Position numbers and translations under genes: made by a program. A stretch of DNA of 64,000 nt, taken from NCBI GenBank assembly GCA_966424055.1, contig CBJLMB010000011.1, positions 1-64,000 on the forward strand, in the 5' to 3' direction. This document shows positions 11,001 through 19,872 of the stretch, piece after piece (within the stretch, counting starts at the first letter, position 1; the number at the start of each line of letters is the position of its first letter). The stretch comes from Deminuibacter sp966424055 (GTDB lineage: Bacteria > Bacteroidota > Bacteroidia > Chitinophagales > Chitinophagaceae). The notes below the pieces were generated by a model that saw only the letters and a list, made by a program, of their open reading frames with translations, ran no database searches and was not told the origin of the DNA.

Positions 11001-12588
11001 AGGCAACGGGGATCCCGATCCCAATGCATACAGGCCTTACCACGGGCCGGGCAACACGGATAACGCTACCAGCTATAAAATAACGCAGCGTTTTAGTTAC
11101 GATGCCACCGGCAACCTGGCAGGTATGCTGGATGAAGGCAGTCACAGCCTGACCAATATATACGATTATGATGACCATTATATCGTAGCTACGGTGATGA
11201 ATGCAGACCCGGTCCTGGACGGGTCCTGTTATACCAGTTTTGAAACATCTTCGATGGGCGGTTGGAAACTGAATACTCCGGCAAATTATTCGGGTAACGC
11301 TATTACGGGTAACAGAAGTCTCACATTAGATGGCAGCACGCTCAGTTCTCTGCCGCTGAATAATCAGAAAGGTTATCGCCTTTCTTTCTGGACAACGGGT
11401 TCGGTAAGTATAAGCGGTGGTTCTGCAACACTGGTAAGCAGCGCGCCAGTGATCAATGGATTTACTTATTATGAGTATACATTATCCCAGGGCGCTTCTC
11501 AGGTTACGCTTTCCGGTAACGGGCAAATTGATGAGCTAAAGATCTATCCCGTTAATGCCAGGATGCGAACAACTACTTATGATCCGTTGATTGGCAGAAC
11601 ATCGGAATGTGATGAGAATGGCCGCATTGCTTACTATGACTACGACGAATTGGGCAGGCTGCAATTTGTAAAAGATGAAAATAGCCATATTGTCAAATCT
11701 TATGAGTATAATACTGTCTCTAATGGCTTGAATGGATGCCCGGGCACTTATAAAAACCGGCCAGGATCTGAACTGTTCACCAAAAATGATTGTGGCACAG
11801 GCTATATTGGTACGGATGTTATGTATTCAGTACCCGCTGCGAAATACAGTTCTACTATTAGTCAGGCAGATGCGGACCGGCAGATGGAGGCCGACCTGAT
11901 GGCGAACGGGCAAGCTTATGCAAATGCCAACGGAAGCTGCAAACAGGTATTTACCAATGATGCACAGTCCCAGGGTTTTGTTACCCAAAGTTGCCAGCCT
12001 GGCTCTGCCGGAGGAACGGTTACTTATTCGGTGCCTGCGGGCAAATACAGTTCCCTTATTTCCAAGGATGATGCCAACCAGAAAGCGATTATAGAGATCA
12101 ATGCCAATGGGCAGGCCTATGCCAACGCACCTGCACATGCAGTATGTTCGGTTAGTTCAGTAGCTAACTGGGTATCAGTAGAGCCTTTCCAGTATAAATG
12201 TGAAACAGATGCCAATGGTAAACAAACCGGTCACCAGGTGAACCTGCAGGTAGATGAAAATCCCAACAGCCCCACTTACAACCAGACCAGGTGGGTGGAT
12301 ATGGGAATAGATAACAATGCCTGCCCTGAAAACAATGCACCTTGCTTGCAATACAGGATAAAGGTGCCGCACTCAGTAGAAAATAATTTGTTTATTGAAT
12401 TCACACCCTGTGATACCGGAGTGCTTACGGTGAAGGGGTTGACCGAATTGATGCTGGATCAATCGGAAGCAGGGTATTCAATTACCACCATTTGCTCTAA
12501 GACCCAGCTATCATTCAGGTATGGAAGAACAGGTCCTAATCAGCAAATACCGGGAATCATTGTAGAAAAACAGGGAGCATGTCAATAA
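8071..12588 (+). CDS. Secreted SpvB/YD-repeat (RHS-like) protein with two DUF5977-type repeats
   Basis: 1505 aa. The signal peptide is clear if translation starts at the second Met (8080, MKKRLTLIA). The N-terminal part (SVVSLDYSSGNGLKV, AGQGWNLLAGGVITR) resembles the start of SpvB/RHS shell proteins. Tyr/Asp YD-type repeats run through the middle (YDYDELGRLQFVKDENSHIV near residue 1190). Two consecutive units with YSVPAxKYSS and GQAYANA (about residues 1250-1300 and 1318-1355) match the DUF5977 pattern. It ends without an RHS core DPxG signature or a toxin domain. It lies 69 bp upstream of the toxin-bearing RHS gene, so I infer a partner or part of the same shell. No T9SS sorting domain was recognised. 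Confidence 0.85.
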   Translation: MTDMKKRLTLIACLLLLLIAKSQSQVNLQTGSATFSLPIFNWQDNKSRLSSVVSLDYSSGNGLKVNDVASSAGQGWNLLAGGVITRLQVGEPDDQILKDGAVEDVTKYPAGYLYDTASAKKGCPSALTRYPLFSDKNHVYKQHNQVAADRELDYFSFQFGGKTGMFVLGKDNGNSCFLLGKAQLKVWYDKDESMVSQGIRTTITAFYIQDETGAIYKFRQHGLAKLLKTSYCDGDLIQSLTQPDFKGGNVYHDGAFDDGSLVNPYVITSWYLSEVEDPLTHRKISFGYTVRNIDHTAGTDFSYYKENDYSIISHHRSVAQAPAITTINYPDGHSVQFNYGNPRADLTGDYALASIDVLYQGRYLSEHQLTTSYFILNRFGSPITPYQKTVARLCLLQVKKIGVDLKADNPPYIFDYYTGSDSPDDIVAPAFSHLKDAWGYYNGDNSKSYDGSVVPITSSLSSLNANQVKGLCFFANNTSALLQSAKAGYAKNGLLKQIVYPTGGSINYIYDQNTGVISGQTVTVGGVHVSSTLVADGGYSNGCDNPIATKYNYILDANAGGGSSLWGLEMPVNTLVTQNHYAPERRQYHWTFPCCGRCDYKYQYPGILSHEDKISLTDHQKFLVALSKFLNVVSSALTTRDIVVLFLPGGNNPISWAAVVIDLISSLVDLFTSCFSDFSKDVTNTVYYNADLNGSNPLPVQFKRVEIVQGSGSNGKTVEEFTSDTDIPVWEQVNPAYSMKQRYAYWAYGLPKLTTVYDASGNLVKRVENTYDTSQIKLRFVKNAKLGIYYIDESCKCLVKKSSSQRSTDWSNVNYFNDPGSFVTGSTDDMTVEIYHVYTGWVNLRSTTERTYRTSDPSKYLESTTYYEYNSRNYNVNYVQTTGSDGSWSYKYIKYVDDYIGVYGNDSSGVLGTLFKNNIWAVPVAVSTQVNRSDANGNTTGGFTHETVTEFMVTGNGDIKPMRTMEQRFNQPTRAWAGNGDPDPNAYRPYHGPGNTDNATSYKITQRFSYDATGNLAGMLDEGSHSLTNIYDYDDHYIVATVMNADPVLDGSCYTSFETSSMGGWKLNTPANYSGNAITGNRSLTLDGSTLSSLPLNNQKGYRLSFWTTGSVSISGGSATLVSSAPVINGFTYYEYTLSQGASQVTLSGNGQIDELKIYPVNARMRTTTYDPLIGRTSECDENGRIAYYDYDELGRLQFVKDENSHIVKSYEYNTVSNGLNGCPGTYKNRPGSELFTKNDCGTGYIGTDVMYSVPAAKYSSTISQADADRQMEADLMANGQAYANANGSCKQVFTNDAQSQGFVTQSCQPGSAGGTVTYSVPAGKYSSLISKDDANQKAIIEINANGQAYANAPAHAVCSVSSVANWVSVEPFQYKCETDANGKQTGHQVNLQVDENPNSPTYNQTRWVDMGIDNNACPENNAPCLQYRIKVPHSVENNLFIEFTPCDTGVLTVKGLTELMLDQSEAGYSITTICSKTQLSFRYGRTGPNQQIPGIIVEKQGACQ

Positions 12589-12657
12589 AATATCCGTCAA
12601 TGAATGTTAGCATTTATTGTAATTAAATTTTGTTAGCGAACCCAAATCTTTAAACAG

Positions 12658-15600
12658 ATGCAACTAAATAAATCAGCAAAATTACTGCTACTTGCCATTG
12701 TGAGTTTGCTGGCCCTTACTTTATCTGGATTTTCACAATGGAATCCTGGTTATTCCATCGGTACAAATACAGGAAAGTATGCATTTTCCTACCAGCAAAC
12801 ACCGGATCAGCTCGTAGAAATCGCGCCCCCTGTCTTTACACCCGGCGCATCCCTCTCTTACCAATGGGAACAAAGCAGCACTGTGATGAGGGGGTTTTCA
12901 GCCATTGCAGGAGCCACAGGCAGCAGCTACAGCTTCAGCGGCCCCTTGGCCCAGACAACCTATTTCCGGAGGAAAGTAACAGATGGAACAGGAGCAAGTG
13001 TTTATTCCAATACAATCAAGATCCAGGTAGTCTCTGTTAATTGGGAAAACCGCAACTATGTGCGGGAACACACTATCCTTACCCCTGGCATTACTGGTAT
13101 CAATAGCTGGAAAACCATTGACCAATTGCCCACCGGCCAGCAGCTGCAATCCACCCGTTATGAGGATGGGATGGGCCGCCCTGCCCAGAGTATTGCCAAA
13201 GAGGCAGCCACCCCTGCAGATGGCAGCACTACCTGGGGAGACATCACACAAATTGCTTCCTATGATTCCATCGGCAGAACTGTTTTTGGCTACCTGCCAT
13301 ACGCCACAACGACGGAAGCTGGCAAGTTCAAAACAAGTCCGCTTACTGAACAAGCCATGTATTATGGCACGATGTACAACGAAGCGGCAGCTTATACCAC
13401 CACCATCTACGACCAAAGCCCTTTAAACCGGGTGGTAAACGTTAAAGAATCTGGTCTGTCATGGAATAGCAGCAGGGGAACCGCTGCGGGCTACGAGTTG
13501 AATGATGCAACTGACAGCGTGCAAATTTTTATCATTGGTTATAATACAGGTGATGCCCCCACGCAGCAGGGCAATTATCAAGCGGGTACGCTGTATAAAA
13601 CCATACATACGGATGAGAACGGCAAGCAAGCTATAGAATATTTTAACAAAGCTGGTCAGCTCATACTATCCAAAGTTCAGTCGGATGACAACCCCACGAC
13701 CGGTCATGCCGGCTGGAGCTGTACCTACAATGTATATGATGATTTTGGGCGGCTCCGCTACCGGATACAACCGGAAGGCGTTAATTATTTAAATGCAAAT
13801 AGCTGGTCATTCAGCGGGACTAACGGGCAGCTTGTATTGAATGAACAGTGCTTCCGCTATGAGTATGATGACAAAGGACGCTGCATATTAAAAAAAGCAC
13901 CTGGCGCGGCTCCCTTGCAAATGCTATATGATAGCAGGGACAGGGTAGTGTTTATGCAGGATGGCAACCAGGCATTGTCACCCTCCCCGCAATGGACGGC
14001 GAATCTTTATGACGAACTGGACAGGGTAAGGATTACCACACTCTACAATACGTCTAAAACGAGGATCGCTTTGCAAACAGATATTGATAATGCTGTTACC
14101 ACAACAACGGTAAATATAGCCGATCCCAACAGTCCGCTGGCAAATCTTGTGGTCACCAACCGGGACATAAGTGTCAAAACCTATACCGCCCAGAATAGCA
14201 TCACCTTCTTGCCGGGTTTTGAAAGCGGCGCAAACGACAGCTTCGAGGCAAAGATCGATCCCACAATACAGGTACCGATCCTGCTTACAGGTACTATGAC
14301 GACCTTTAAAGATCCCATTGCAGATGTCGATTTGAATAATCCCGGCATTTGCACTATTGTCAAATACCTGTACTACGATAACTATGCGTTCACCGGGAGT
14401 AAATCATTCAGCTACGGCTTCACCAATAACGATGCATATAGCACCAGCGACCCGGCTGTTATCCCGATAGCGGCTTCGAGGCGAACCATTGGTTATCCCT
14501 CCGGGGCCAGGGTAAGGGTGCTTGGTACGAATACCTTTTTAAACAGTACAGAGTATTATGATGAAAAAGGAAGGCATATCCAATCACTTGTTGATAATAT
14601 AAAGTCAGGCCAGGATATTACCACATTCCAATATCATTTTGATGGAAGGTTGCTGAGCAGCTCTACCAATCATACAACTACTGGTACTGGCTATAACAAT
14701 TTTGGGATACTTACCAAAAACGTATATGATCAAATAGGTCGTATTGCCAGTGTACAGAAACGTTTTGGCACGGCTGCATTCAAAACCATCGCTTCGTATG
14801 ACTACGATGATATGGGGCATCTGAAAGCCAAGCATCTTGATCCCGGCTATACCGGCTCGGGCAAAAACGAGCTGGAATCTTTGTCTTATTCGTACAACCT
14901 GCATAGCAATATAACCGGTGTCAATAAAGACTATGCGCTTAAATCCGGGGGCAGCTACAGCAAATGGAGTAATTTCTTCGGCTATTATTTAGGATATGAC
15001 AACCGCGATGGTGCTTTTAACGCGGCACAGCTTGATGGCCATGTGACCGGCCAGCTATGGAGTACCCAGGGCGATGATGCGCTGCGCAAGTATGATTATT
15101 CTTATGACAATACCGGCAGGATAACTGCAGCCTTGTACAAAGAAAAACAAAAACCCGCCGATAACTGGGATAATGCCAAAATGGATTTTAGTGTAAATGG
15201 CAGAAACGGTAAAATAACCTTCGACCTCAATGGCAATCTCCTGACCATGCTGCAGAAAGGCGTGGTTCCAGGCAATGCCAGTCCCATAACAATAGATGAC
15301 CTGAGCTATACCTACGGCGCTTTCAGCAACAAGCTGCAGAATGTAACTGACCAGATGGGTAATATTGATCTAAATGGTCAGTTCGGGGATTTTAAAGACG
15401 GAACTAATGACGCTTCTCCGGATTATTTGTATGATGGCAACGGCAATCTAATAACTGACGCAAACAAAGGTGTTTTTGGCTTGGGTAATGCCGGAGGTAA
15501 TCGTGGTATCAGCTATAATTTCCTGGATAAACCAGAGTTGGTGAAAATACAGGGCAAAGGCACCCTGCAGCTGGTCTACGATGCGGACGGCAATAAATTA

Positions 15601-17640
15601 CAGAAGATCTATACGCCACAGGGTGCGGGTGCAATACCTGTCATTACTACCTATATTAACCAGTTTGTATACAAAGGGGACAGTTTGCAGTACATCAATT
15701 TTGAAGAGGGAAGATTGAGGGTAATGCAACCTGTAGCACAGAACAATGGCTTCGATGCGCTTGCTATCGGCGGCAATATCAGCCTGCCGAACAATATGCA
15801 GGGTGTATACGATTATTTTATCCGTGACTACCAGGAAAACGTACGGATGATCCTCTCCGAAGAAACGCATGGCGGCAGTAACCAGTGTACCATGGAAACA
15901 GAAAGGGCTGCCAACGAGGAACCTGTATTTGGGCAGACTGGCGGGGGTAATGAAGTGGTGCAGACCCGTTTTGCAGTATCAGGCATACCCGGCCAAACAA
16001 CAGGCAACGGCTGGCAAAACAACAGCATAGCCAAACAGGTAAGCCGTTTAGGGAACCAGCTGGGCCATAAAACCGGCCCCAATGTACTGCTGAAAGTGAT
16101 GGCAGGCGATACCATCAACGCTACTACCCTCTATTATTACCAGAATGCAGTAGTCAACAATAGCGGTAGCACCTCGCTGCCCAATGATGTGCTGAATTCT
16201 CTGATCAGCATGATCGGCAGCAGCCCTGTTACAGGCAGTATCATCCATAGCGGTGCCGGAGCCATCTCTAACCAGCTGGCGAATACTGCCCCTTTTATAA
16301 ATTTAGCAGAACCTGATGCTGCAAATGCTTCTGGTAACAATCCCAAGGCCTATTTAACGGTCATGTTCTTTGATGAACGGTTCAATTTTATACAGGAGGG
16401 CAGCAGTTTTATAAGGGTGAGTTCAGCAGGCAACAGCAATGCCAATCTTACGCTGGTCGGACTGCAAGCCCCCAAGAACGGGTATGCCTATGTCTATGTA
16501 AGCAATGAAAGCAATGAACCGGTTTATTTTGATAACTTGCAGGTAGGCCATAACAGGGGAAGAATAGCAGAGGAAAATCATTACTATGCCTATGGTTTAC
16601 GCATCGCAGGGATCAGCAGTAAGAAGATAGCGAACCCATATGAGGGTGGTATAGATAACAAGAACCTGTACAATGACAAAGAGCTCTTTGATGATGGTGA
16701 CTTGGACTGGTATGATTACGGCTTCAGGAATTATGATGCACAGATAGGGCGGTTCCCGCAGCTGGATCCGCTGACGGATAATTATCCATATTTAACACCC
16801 TTCCAATACGCAAGCAATGATCCCGTTGGTAATGTAGATGTTGATGGGCTTGAAGGAGCAAGTGCAGTAGGATTTGGTTCTGTGGCGAATGATTTAGGAA
16901 ATCTTGTAGTTAAAAGTGCGCCAAAAGCAGCAGCGCAGTCTGTATTGAAAAATCTGCTAACTTCTGTAGGCACATCTTTTGTGACAGCTGGTGCCAGGAT
17001 CGGCACTTCTGTAAGTGAAAGGTGGGAAACATTCAAGTGGAATGCAGCTAACAGATGGGATAACTTTAAGGAATCGGTATCGAATAAATCTGAGAGTATT
17101 GCTGCTGCTATTAGAAACAGGGCTGCCGATGAAGGGAAGTCGGTTTTAAGAACCACGGTAGATATCAGTTTGAACAGTGTGGGGATCGATCTTAGTCAGC
17201 CGTTTTCATTTATTGGAGGACCTGAAGCTGCAGCAACACATGCAGCATTTTCGGCTGCTCGTATCGACCTGCAAGAAATAGAGGCTTTGATTAAAGCAAG
17301 GCAGGCGGCAAATACTACTGCAACAACCGCAAAAAGATTTAGGGCATTTACGAGTGGAAATTTTAGAACTAACCTTGAACGATTGACAGGAAGTGCACCT
17401 GCTAATTCTCAGGCTCACCATGTTTTCCCACAGAAATTTGCCCGAAGGTTTAAAGACTTAGGAATTGATATTCATGATCCTAAATTTGGAGCATGGTGGG
17501 AATCTTCAAGTCATTTAAAGAACGCCAAAAATTATAATCAGGAATGGAATACATTTTTTGAAGGATCTCCTACCAAAGAAGGGGCATATGATTTTGGTAA
17601 AAAGTTGATGAAAAAATATAATGTCCCCATAAACTTTTAA
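12658..17640 (+). CDS. DUF6443/RHS-repeat polymorphic toxin with HNH/Endo VII-like nuclease tip
   Basis: 1660 aa with a signal peptide ending SGFSQ. Residues 30-120 look Ig-like/beta-rich. Residues 125-270 match DUF6443 (NRNYVREHTILTPGI, then YEDGMGRPAQS). RHS/YD repeats follow, and the conserved core end lies around residues 1330-1400 (YDYGFRNYDAQIGRFPQLDP ... NDPVGNVDVDGLEG). After the core the tip is AT-richer and unrelated to the body. It ends in an AHHVFP motif (His-His at about 1587-1588), then GIDIHDPKFGAWWE and HLKNA. This resembles the AHH/DUF2380-type HNH/Endonuclease VII nucleases. In such systems the shell encloses and releases the C-terminal toxin into rival cells. The immunity gene starts 11 bp downstream. 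Confidence 0.88.
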   Translation: MQLNKSAKLLLLAIVSLLALTLSGFSQWNPGYSIGTNTGKYAFSYQQTPDQLVEIAPPVFTPGASLSYQWEQSSTVMRGFSAIAGATGSSYSFSGPLAQTTYFRRKVTDGTGASVYSNTIKIQVVSVNWENRNYVREHTILTPGITGINSWKTIDQLPTGQQLQSTRYEDGMGRPAQSIAKEAATPADGSTTWGDITQIASYDSIGRTVFGYLPYATTTEAGKFKTSPLTEQAMYYGTMYNEAAAYTTTIYDQSPLNRVVNVKESGLSWNSSRGTAAGYELNDATDSVQIFIIGYNTGDAPTQQGNYQAGTLYKTIHTDENGKQAIEYFNKAGQLILSKVQSDDNPTTGHAGWSCTYNVYDDFGRLRYRIQPEGVNYLNANSWSFSGTNGQLVLNEQCFRYEYDDKGRCILKKAPGAAPLQMLYDSRDRVVFMQDGNQALSPSPQWTANLYDELDRVRITTLYNTSKTRIALQTDIDNAVTTTTVNIADPNSPLANLVVTNRDISVKTYTAQNSITFLPGFESGANDSFEAKIDPTIQVPILLTGTMTTFKDPIADVDLNNPGICTIVKYLYYDNYAFTGSKSFSYGFTNNDAYSTSDPAVIPIAASRRTIGYPSGARVRVLGTNTFLNSTEYYDEKGRHIQSLVDNIKSGQDITTFQYHFDGRLLSSSTNHTTTGTGYNNFGILTKNVYDQIGRIASVQKRFGTAAFKTIASYDYDDMGHLKAKHLDPGYTGSGKNELESLSYSYNLHSNITGVNKDYALKSGGSYSKWSNFFGYYLGYDNRDGAFNAAQLDGHVTGQLWSTQGDDALRKYDYSYDNTGRITAALYKEKQKPADNWDNAKMDFSVNGRNGKITFDLNGNLLTMLQKGVVPGNASPITIDDLSYTYGAFSNKLQNVTDQMGNIDLNGQFGDFKDGTNDASPDYLYDGNGNLITDANKGVFGLGNAGGNRGISYNFLDKPELVKIQGKGTLQLVYDADGNKLQKIYTPQGAGAIPVITTYINQFVYKGDSLQYINFEEGRLRVMQPVAQNNGFDALAIGGNISLPNNMQGVYDYFIRDYQENVRMILSEETHGGSNQCTMETERAANEEPVFGQTGGGNEVVQTRFAVSGIPGQTTGNGWQNNSIAKQVSRLGNQLGHKTGPNVLLKVMAGDTINATTLYYYQNAVVNNSGSTSLPNDVLNSLISMIGSSPVTGSIIHSGAGAISNQLANTAPFINLAEPDAANASGNNPKAYLTVMFFDERFNFIQEGSSFIRVSSAGNSNANLTLVGLQAPKNGYAYVYVSNESNEPVYFDNLQVGHNRGRIAEENHYYAYGLRIAGISSKKIANPYEGGIDNKNLYNDKELFDDGDLDWYDYGFRNYDAQIGRFPQLDPLTDNYPYLTPFQYASNDPVGNVDVDGLEGASAVGFGSVANDLGNLVVKSAPKAAAQSVLKNLLTSVGTSFVTAGARIGTSVSERWETFKWNAANRWDNFKESVSNKSESIAAAIRNRAADEGKSVLRTTVDISLNSVGIDLSQPFSFIGGPEAAATHAAFSAARIDLQEIEALIKARQAANTTATTAKRFRAFTSGNFRTNLERLTGSAPANSQAHHVFPQKFARRFKDLGIDIHDPKFGAWWESSSHLKNAKNYNQEWNTFFEGSPTKEGAYDFGKKLMKKYNVPINF

Positions 17641-17651
17641 TTTCATTGAAT

Positions 17652-18293
17652 ATGAATATTGGTAATTTTTACAAATTGAGCAGTAAGTTATCTTCTTCCA
17701 CTTTTCAAGCCCATCCAGTTGGGGTAAAAACAAAAGAAGGAGGCATAGGTGACTATGAAAAATTAACTCTTGGAGACTATTCTAATATTACTTTCCCCAT
17801 TGTTTTCAAGCAAGAATATGGAAGTAGGTTGGAAGATATTCTGGATACAGGAACTGCTATATTATTTTTGATTTCAGACAAAATGAAGACGATTTTGGAA
17901 GATAATAAGATCACCGGTTGGAAAATTTTCCCAATTAGGGTTTACGATAAAGGAGAAAATGAAGTAGAAGGTTATCATGGATTATCCATCACAGGTAGGT
18001 GTGGGCCTGTAAATTATAACAAGTCAGAAGTTATAATAAAGAGCCTGATTGAAGGTGGAGAAAAAAGCAGGTACTATAAAGGTTTTTATGCTGGATTAGA
18101 TGATTGGGATGGAAGTGATATTTTTTTATCAAGAGGATTATTTTCTATTATAGTAACTCAAAGAGTGAGAGAAATAGTAAAAAAGGAAAAGCTTACAAAT
18201 GCCAGATTCGAGAATTTATCAGAAGTCGAAACTTGGGAGATAAATGTTAAATATCATAAAGAAAGCATATCGAAAAACTCAGATTATTTTTAG
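17652..18293 (+). CDS. Probable immunity protein, Imm11/DUF1629-like
   Basis: 213 aa from the ATG at 17652; a TTG two codons earlier is less likely. The region FLISDKMKTILEDNKITGWKI and the closing part SDIFLSRGLFSIIVTQRVREIVKKEKL follow the pattern of DUF1629 (Imm11), in which a short segment ending in a 'V[ST]ERxKxxLExxxLTG' helix is characteristic. Members commonly sit directly behind HNH/DUF2380-type toxin tips, as here, 11 bp after the RHS toxin. Expected role: cytoplasmic protein that binds and blocks the nuclease tip. No signal peptide. The gene is AT-rich like the tip. Assignment to Imm11 is by recalled motif. Confidence 0.65.
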   Translation: MNIGNFYKLSSKLSSSTFQAHPVGVKTKEGGIGDYEKLTLGDYSNITFPIVFKQEYGSRLEDILDTGTAILFLISDKMKTILEDNKITGWKIFPIRVYDKGENEVEGYHGLSITGRCGPVNYNKSEVIIKSLIEGGEKSRYYKGFYAGLDDWDGSDIFLSRGLFSIIVTQRVREIVKKEKLTNARFENLSEVETWEINVKYHKESISKNSDYF

Positions 18294-18339
18294 ATATTTC
18301 AATGGGTATTAATATTCAAAAATATAAAACTTTGCATGA

Positions 18340-18945
18340 ATATTTGGCAATGAACCAATTGTAACGAGTTCAACACCGGCATATAGAAAGAGTAATCCAG
18401 GAGGAGCATTTTTGCATCAACTATCGTATAATGTTGAAACTGCGTTAGGGTTTAACACGATTGATAACTATGTAAGTAAAATAAGAAACAAAAAAGGTAT
18501 TACTGTTAATGAAACAATATACGCATTACAAGCTACTATAGCTGTAGGGACTTTGTTTAACGGTGGAGAAGGTCAAATGGCAAATGTTTCCAGGTCAGAA
18601 GGGCTTACAATTGGATTAGGACTGGATGTAGATTTGCCTTTTTATAGGGGAACTAATGCTATTACATATAAGTCAGGGGGATGGCAAAAAGCAGGGTTGA
18701 CAAAAATCGATTGGGGATGTGCTTCCATAGACGAATATTATTTTAAGCAATCTTTTAAAGAAGCTGCTAAAAACGCGGATGCAATTAAATTTAATATTAC
18801 CAATTTTGATCCAGCTTACCCCGATCCCAAGATCACGAACTTTGAGTTTGACTTTATTAGAACTAACCCTGCCTTGCTTCAGAAAACTATTTTCATTCGA
18901 AATGGGATCCGATTTTACTGGGATGGTACGAAATTTATAAAATGA
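18340..18945 (+). pseudogene. Orphan RHS toxin tip (module 2), no good start codon
   Basis: The frame is open from 18340 after a TGA and reads FGNEPIVTSSTPAYRKSNPG, then continues for 177 codons from a TTG at 18412 to 18945. There is no ATG until well inside. A 20-codon mini-frame from 18302 would join it if one T were restored near 18344, so a small frameshift is possible. The product has a hydrophobic Gly-rich middle (GLTIGLGLDVDLPFYRG) and a C-terminal block with KFNITNFDPAYPDP and IRNGIRFYWDG that looks like a compact toxin domain. I cannot name the family. Lying between two immunity genes without a shell fits a displaced tip, silent unless recombined onto the RHS core. Confidence 0.6.
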
Positions 18946-18951
18946 TAATCA

Positions 18952-19323
18952 ATGAAAATTATTACCAATATACAAGAAGCTAATGATCTGCTGCAATCAT
19001 TTTCGGATGCACATATGCAGATTGTTTCATACACCGATAGCCTTAAGAGAATAGCAATAAGACTAAAAGTAAAAAAGTCTGAAGAGGTTATTTATCTTGT
19101 TGGAATTGGATGTGAAAGTATCAACGGATATTTTGATCACTCAAATGTAAATCTGGCAATAGAATTGAGTGTTAATAGGGAAGCTAATGAGGAAGTAACA
19201 AAAATATTTGATAGATCGCTGCCATTTGAACTGATTACCTCAGGAGGGTTTTCAATGGTAATAGGTCGCATAGATAATTTTGGCCAACCTTTTTACAATT
19301 TTTTTAAAGATGAAAAAAAATGA
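18952..19323 (+). CDS. Small cytoplasmic protein, candidate immunity gene of module 2
   Basis: 123 aa with an ATG start, 6 bp after the orphan tip. There is no signal peptide or membrane segment, and the product is mixed alpha/beta and acidic. The family is not recognised. Size, position and AT-rich composition match immunity proteins. Its end overlaps the next gene's ATG by 14 bp, so the two may be co-translated. Confidence 0.6.
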   Translation: MKIITNIQEANDLLQSFSDAHMQIVSYTDSLKRIAIRLKVKKSEEVIYLVGIGCESINGYFDHSNVNLAIELSVNREANEEVTKIFDRSLPFELITSGGFSMVIGRIDNFGQPFYNFFKDEKK

Positions 19324-19795
19324 AGTTGCAATAGAGGGAGCAAGGGGCGACAATTACTGCCAGATAAATCATATTAAGGGGCAGAAGATGGACCATTTTA
19401 ACATGAATTACACATCAGATAGAGTATTTAAAATTTGGGCGTATACGGTTAGCCATTGCATCTTGTTATTAAGAAGTTCGCAATTATATTATGACGTTGA
19501 AGGATATACGCCTAGTATGAATTTTAACATTGATGTTGAATTTTGGGGGGTCGGTTTTTTAGACTTACCTGATATGCTTAGTGGTATTATTATTAAAGAA
19601 ATTCGAAGTAATATACCAGAGAAATTTAATTATTATTCTTTTTCTTTAGGATATAAGGCTTTTGAAATCCAATCGAAAGGACAAAGCTTTTATATTATTG
19701 CTGCAGGTTGTAGAATAGGTAGAAATCGATGGGGGATTGAAAATAGAGTTTCAAACCCAATGTTGGAATATGATGAGATCTTAGCCTTTTTTTAG
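19310..19795 (+). CDS. Small cytoplasmic protein, second immunity-like gene of module 2
   Basis: 161 aa from the ATG at 19310 (MKKNEVAIEG); an upstream TTG/ATA extension lies inside the previous gene and is unlikely. No signal peptide. Contains GARGDNYCQINHIKGQ near the start and several aromatic beta segments. The family is not recognised. It overlaps the preceding immunity-like gene. Two such genes behind one tip is either a double immunity set or the remnant of another module whose toxin has been lost. Confidence 0.6.
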   Translation: MKKNEVAIEGARGDNYCQINHIKGQKMDHFNMNYTSDRVFKIWAYTVSHCILLLRSSQLYYDVEGYTPSMNFNIDVEFWGVGFLDLPDMLSGIIIKEIRSNIPEKFNYYSFSLGYKAFEIQSKGQSFYIIAAGCRIGRNRWGIENRVSNPMLEYDEILAFF

Positions 19796-19872
19796 TGATA
19801 CGTTGTTGCATTGTGCTTAAATTCTTGATTTTAGAAGCATTATAATATATGGTTTATGCATGCAGAGATTAA

